Position numbers and translations under genes: made by a program. Below, piece by piece: positions 7,694 through 10,244 of a DNA stretch of 10,244 nt. Under the pieces are notes generated by a model that saw only the letters and a list, made by a program, of their open reading frames with translations, searched no databases and was not told where the DNA came from. Every line of letters begins with the position of its first letter. Within the stretch, counting starts at the first letter, position 1. The stretch lies in the NCBI GenBank assembly GCA_963522035.1, contig CAUQYP010000160.1:1-10244 (forward strand). Reading direction: 5' to 3'. The stretch is from Noviherbaspirillum_A sp963522035. Its GTDB lineage: Bacteria > Pseudomonadota > Gammaproteobacteria > Burkholderiales > Burkholderiaceae_D.

Positions 7694-9361
7694 ATGTCGG
7701 ACCGTCATCTGGCCTTCTGGCCGAAGACCCAGCCGCGGCACCTGTCGCTGCCGAGCACCCACCTGTTCTATAACGCGGAGGTGTCGGCCGCGCGCTATCC
7801 CGACAAGCCCTTCCTGGTGTTCTACGACACCCCGGTCACGTTCGGGCAATTCAGGGACGAGGCCGAGCGCATTGCCGGCTACCTGCAGAACGAATGCGGC
7901 GTGAAGAAGGGCGACCGGGTGCTGCTCTACCTGCAGAACAGCCCGCAGTTCGTGCTGGCGTACTACGGCATCCTGCGTGCCGACGCAGTGGTGGTGCCGG
8001 TCAACCCGATGAACATGACCGAGGAACTGCGGCACTATGTCGGCGACACCGGCGCCACGGTGGCGTTCGCGCCGCAGGACTTGATGCCGAACATCCTGCC
8101 GCTGCTGGGGCAGGGCCTGCAGCATCTGGTCGCCGTTACCTATCACGACTACATCCGGGCCGGGCATGACTATCCGATGCCGGCCTACATCGCCGCGCCG
8201 CGCCAGCAGTTCGATGTGCCGGGCGTAATTGCCTGGACCGACATGCTGGCGCGCGGCCAGCGCCCCGGCCCGATGACCGCCGGTCCGGACGACCTGGCGG
8301 TCATGCCCTATACCTCCGGCACCACCGGCCATCCGAAGGGCTGCATGCATACCCATCGCAGCGTGATGTACAACGCGGTGGCCGGCATGACCTGGGTCAA
8401 CACGCAGGCCGACTCGGTGCTGCTGTCGGTGCTGCCCTTCTTCCACGTGACCGGCATGCAGGGCAGCATGAACACGCCGCTGTATGCCGGCGCCACGCTG
8501 GTGATGCTGCCGCGCTGGGACCGCGAGACCGCGGCGCGGCTGATCCAGCGCTACCGCATCAACGGCGTGCAGCTGATCTCGGCGATGGTGGTCGACCTGC
8601 TGTCCAACCCGGACATCGGCGACTACGACCTGTCCAGCATCACCCGCATCAGCGGCGGCGGCGCGGCGATGCCGGAAGCCATCGCGCAGAAGCTCAACGA
8701 CATGCTGGGCCTGCCGTATGTCGAGGGCTACGGCATGTCGGAAACCATGGCGGCGACGCACCTGAACCCGATGCAGCGGCCCAAGAAGCAATGCCTGGGC
8801 ATGCCGCTCTACGACGTCGACTCGCGCGTGATCGACACCCAGACGCTGCTCGAAGTGCCGCAGGGCGAGGCGGGCGAGATCATCGTCAGCGGGCCGCAGG
8901 TGATGCAGGGCTATTGGAACAACCCGGGCGCCACGCAGGACGCGTTCATCGAGCGTGACGGCAAGCGTTTCCTGCGCACCGGCGACATCGGCATGGTCGA
9001 CGAGGACGGTTACTTCTTCATGGTCGACCGCCTGAAGCGCATGATCAACGCGTCCGGCTTCAAGGTCTGGCCGGCCGAGGTCGAAGCGTTGATGTATCAC
9101 CATCCGGCCATACGCGAAGCCTGCATCATCGCCGTGCCCGATGAAAAGCGCGGCGAGACCGTGAAGGCCGTGGTGGTGCTGAAGGACGCGTACCGCGGCG
9201 AGGTCAGCGAACAGGACATCGTGGACTGGGCGCATGCGAACATGGCGGCCTACAAGAGCCCGCGCATCGTCGAGTTCCGCGATGCGCTGCCGAAGTCGGG
9301 CTCGGGCAAGGTGATGTGGCGCGAGATGCAGGAAGAAGCGATGGCGGCAGCGAAAAACTAG
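7694..9361 (+). CDS. AMP-forming fatty acyl-CoA ligase
   Basis: Adenylate-forming enzyme of 555 residues that should activate a carboxylic acid to its CoA thioester with ATP. The phosphate loop YTSGTTGHPKG is at 206-216, GYGMSET at 345-351, the ATP-ribose motif TGD at 429-431, the hinge region DRLKRMINASGFKVWP at 445-460, and the catalytic lysine in SGSGK at Lys539. Length and motifs fit the medium/long-chain acyl-CoA synthetase group (FadD/AlkK-like). No membrane segment is seen. AAGGAAG at 7678-7684 precedes the ATG. It would supply the CoA substrate for the kinase and dehydrogenase encoded just upstream. The acyl chain cannot be told from sequence; LvaE is the functional counterpart in the levulinate operon. 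Confidence 0.93.
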   Translation: MSDRHLAFWPKTQPRHLSLPSTHLFYNAEVSAARYPDKPFLVFYDTPVTFGQFRDEAERIAGYLQNECGVKKGDRVLLYLQNSPQFVLAYYGILRADAVVVPVNPMNMTEELRHYVGDTGATVAFAPQDLMPNILPLLGQGLQHLVAVTYHDYIRAGHDYPMPAYIAAPRQQFDVPGVIAWTDMLARGQRPGPMTAGPDDLAVMPYTSGTTGHPKGCMHTHRSVMYNAVAGMTWVNTQADSVLLSVLPFFHVTGMQGSMNTPLYAGATLVMLPRWDRETAARLIQRYRINGVQLISAMVVDLLSNPDIGDYDLSSITRISGGGAAMPEAIAQKLNDMLGLPYVEGYGMSETMAATHLNPMQRPKKQCLGMPLYDVDSRVIDTQTLLEVPQGEAGEIIVSGPQVMQGYWNNPGATQDAFIERDGKRFLRTGDIGMVDEDGYFFMVDRLKRMINASGFKVWPAEVEALMYHHPAIREACIIAVPDEKRGETVKAVVVLKDAYRGEVSEQDIVDWAHANMAAYKSPRIVEFRDALPKSGSGKVMWREMQEEAMAAAKN

Positions 9362-9375
9362 ACAAGGAGACAGGC

Positions 9376-10161
9376 ATGCGATTTACAGGCAAGGTAGCCA
9401 TAGTGACCGGCGCGGCGAGCGGCATCGGCCGCGCCACCGCGCAGCGGCTTTACGACGAGGGCGCGGCCCTTGCGCTGGTCGACCGCAACGAGGAAGCGCT
9501 GGCCGCATTTGCCGCGTCGCTGCCGGAGGCGCAACGGGTGCTCTGGCGTTCCTTCGACATCGGCGACGAGGCCGAGGTCGAGCGCTTCGTGGCGGACGTG
9601 AAGAGTCGGCACGGGCAACTTGACGTGCTGTGCAACAACGCCGGCATCGCTGGCGGCGACTACTCCACGATCAGCGAAACCGATACCGATGTCTGGCAGC
9701 GCATCCTGCAGGTCAACGTGATGGGCGCCGTCAATTTCACCAAGCATGCGTCGCGCATCATGCGCGACCAGAAACGCGGCGCCATCGTCAACACGGCGTC
9801 GGTTGCGGGGGTGCGTTCGGGCGCCGGCGGCAATGCCTACAGCGCGTCGAAGGCAGCGGTCATCAACCTGACCATGACCTCCGCCTGCGATCTCGGCCAG
9901 TTCAACGTCCGCGTCAACGCGGTCTGCCCCGGCCTGATCGAGACCGGCATGACCGCCCCGGTATTCGAGCGCGCCCGCGCCGCCGACAAGGAAGACAAGC
10001 TGGGTTCGCGCTGCGAGCTGCGGCGCTACGGCCGTCCGCAGGAAGTCGCCGCCGTCATCGCCTTTCTGGCCAGCGACGACGCCAGCTATGTCACCGGGCA
10101 GGCATTGCCTGTGGATGGCGGCAATACCGCGTCGCTGAACTTGCCGGGGATGAAGGTTTAG
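9376..10161 (+). CDS. SDR-family oxidoreductase, probably NAD(H)-linked
   Basis: Second classical SDR of the operon, 261 residues. TGAASGIG is at 11-18, NNAG at 87-90, Asn114 in VNVMGAVN, Ser142 in TASVAG, and Tyr155/Lys159 in YSASK with the standard spacing of 13. Asp36 follows the second beta strand (ALVDRN), a mark of NAD(H) use, in contrast to Arg43 of the first SDR. The frame is open back to 9316, but ATG at 9376 is preceded by AAGGAGA (9364-9370), begins MRFTGKVAIV as SDRs do, and avoids overlap with the ligase. By context it may oxidise a 3-hydroxyacyl-CoA to the 3-oxo form before thiolysis; no thiolase is in the window. It is the last gene, followed at once by the 3'-end repeat element. 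Confidence 0.92.
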   Translation: MRFTGKVAIVTGAASGIGRATAQRLYDEGAALALVDRNEEALAAFAASLPEAQRVLWRSFDIGDEAEVERFVADVKSRHGQLDVLCNNAGIAGGDYSTISETDTDVWQRILQVNVMGAVNFTKHASRIMRDQKRGAIVNTASVAGVRSGAGGNAYSASKAAVINLTMTSACDLGQFNVRVNAVCPGLIETGMTAPVFERARAADKEDKLGSRCELRRYGRPQEVAAVIAFLASDDASYVTGQALPVDGGNTASLNLPGMKV

Positions 10162-10216
10162 CGCATTTTCATGCTGGCTTGCGCCAGAGGCGCCACTTCC
10201 GCGCAGCGACAGTTGC
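10162..10216 (+). repeat. Right copy of the gene-3'-end repeat element
   Basis: Directly after the TAG stop of the last gene the strand reads CGCATTTTCATGCTGG, then GCTTGCGCC, and ends CTTCCGCGCAGCGACAG plus TTGC, in the same order and orientation relative to the gene as at the left end. Two hairpins compete: CTGGC (10174-10178) with GCCAG (10183-10187), and GCGCC (10181-10185) with GGCGC (10189-10193). There is no T run, so an intrinsic terminator is not proven, but a transcript 3'-end role is reasonable. Confidence 0.85.
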
Positions 10217-10244
10217 CGTTGCATTAAGCCCCGCGCAGCGACAG
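10200..10244 (+). repeat. Start of a second repeat array, cut by the window end
   Basis: CGCGCAGCGACAG occurs at 10200-10212 and again at 10232-10244, 32 bases apart. Between them are GTTGCC and GTTGCA (10212-10223), the complement of the left-end TGCAAC hexamer. The same components therefore appear as at 1-173, in inverted orientation. The array probably continues beyond the window. Confidence 0.8.

Overview
The window looks like chromosomal DNA of a high-GC betaproteobacterium. Strong G/C preference at codon third positions, the gene families and the gene order fit Burkholderiales, and an Oxalobacteraceae-type genome (Massilia, Herbaspirillum or Noviherbaspirillum-like) is my best guess. 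That placement is inferred from style, not from a marker gene. I see no rRNA, tRNA, transposase, integrase, phage gene or CRISPR array.

Layout: positions 1-227 are non-coding repeat DNA: a perfect TGCAAC hexamer run, a 28-bp tandem array, and a longer element that abuts the stop codon of the first gene. Positions 228-4257 hold a minus-strand cluster, in transcription order: a TonB-dependent outer-membrane receptor, a periplasmic YfiR-family (DUF4154) protein, a small frameshifted gene of unknown function, and a soluble diguanylate cyclase (GGEEF) starting at a TTG codon. Positions 4258-4525 are a divergent control region with candidate promoters on both strands and several inverted repeats. 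Positions 4526-10161 hold a tight plus-strand operon of five genes: SDR oxidoreductase, aminoglycoside-phosphotransferase-fold kinase, acyl-CoA dehydrogenase of the ACAD10/11 type, AMP-forming acyl-CoA ligase, and a second SDR. Positions 10162-10244 repeat the left-end element and the start of a repeat array, again directly after a stop codon, so the window is bracketed by copies of one repeat family in inverted orientation.

How the genes may work together: the minus cluster resembles receptor/YfiR/GGDEF signalling modules that connect an outer-membrane or periplasmic event to cyclic di-GMP. Here the cyclase has no visible membrane segment, so the link across the inner membrane is not encoded in the window. 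The plus operon has the composition of a 4-hydroxyacyl-CoA catabolic route, as in the levulinate (lva) pathway of Pseudomonas putida and the mammalian ACAD10/ACAD11 kinase-dehydrogenase proteins: the ligase activates an acid, one SDR may reduce a 4-oxo group, the kinase phosphorylates the 4-hydroxyl, the dehydrogenase-fold enzyme removes phosphate, and the second SDR may oxidise the 3-hydroxyacyl-CoA. The two SDRs carry opposite cofactor signatures (Arg after beta-2 in the first, Asp in the second), which suits opposite redox steps. The substrate is not known from sequence.
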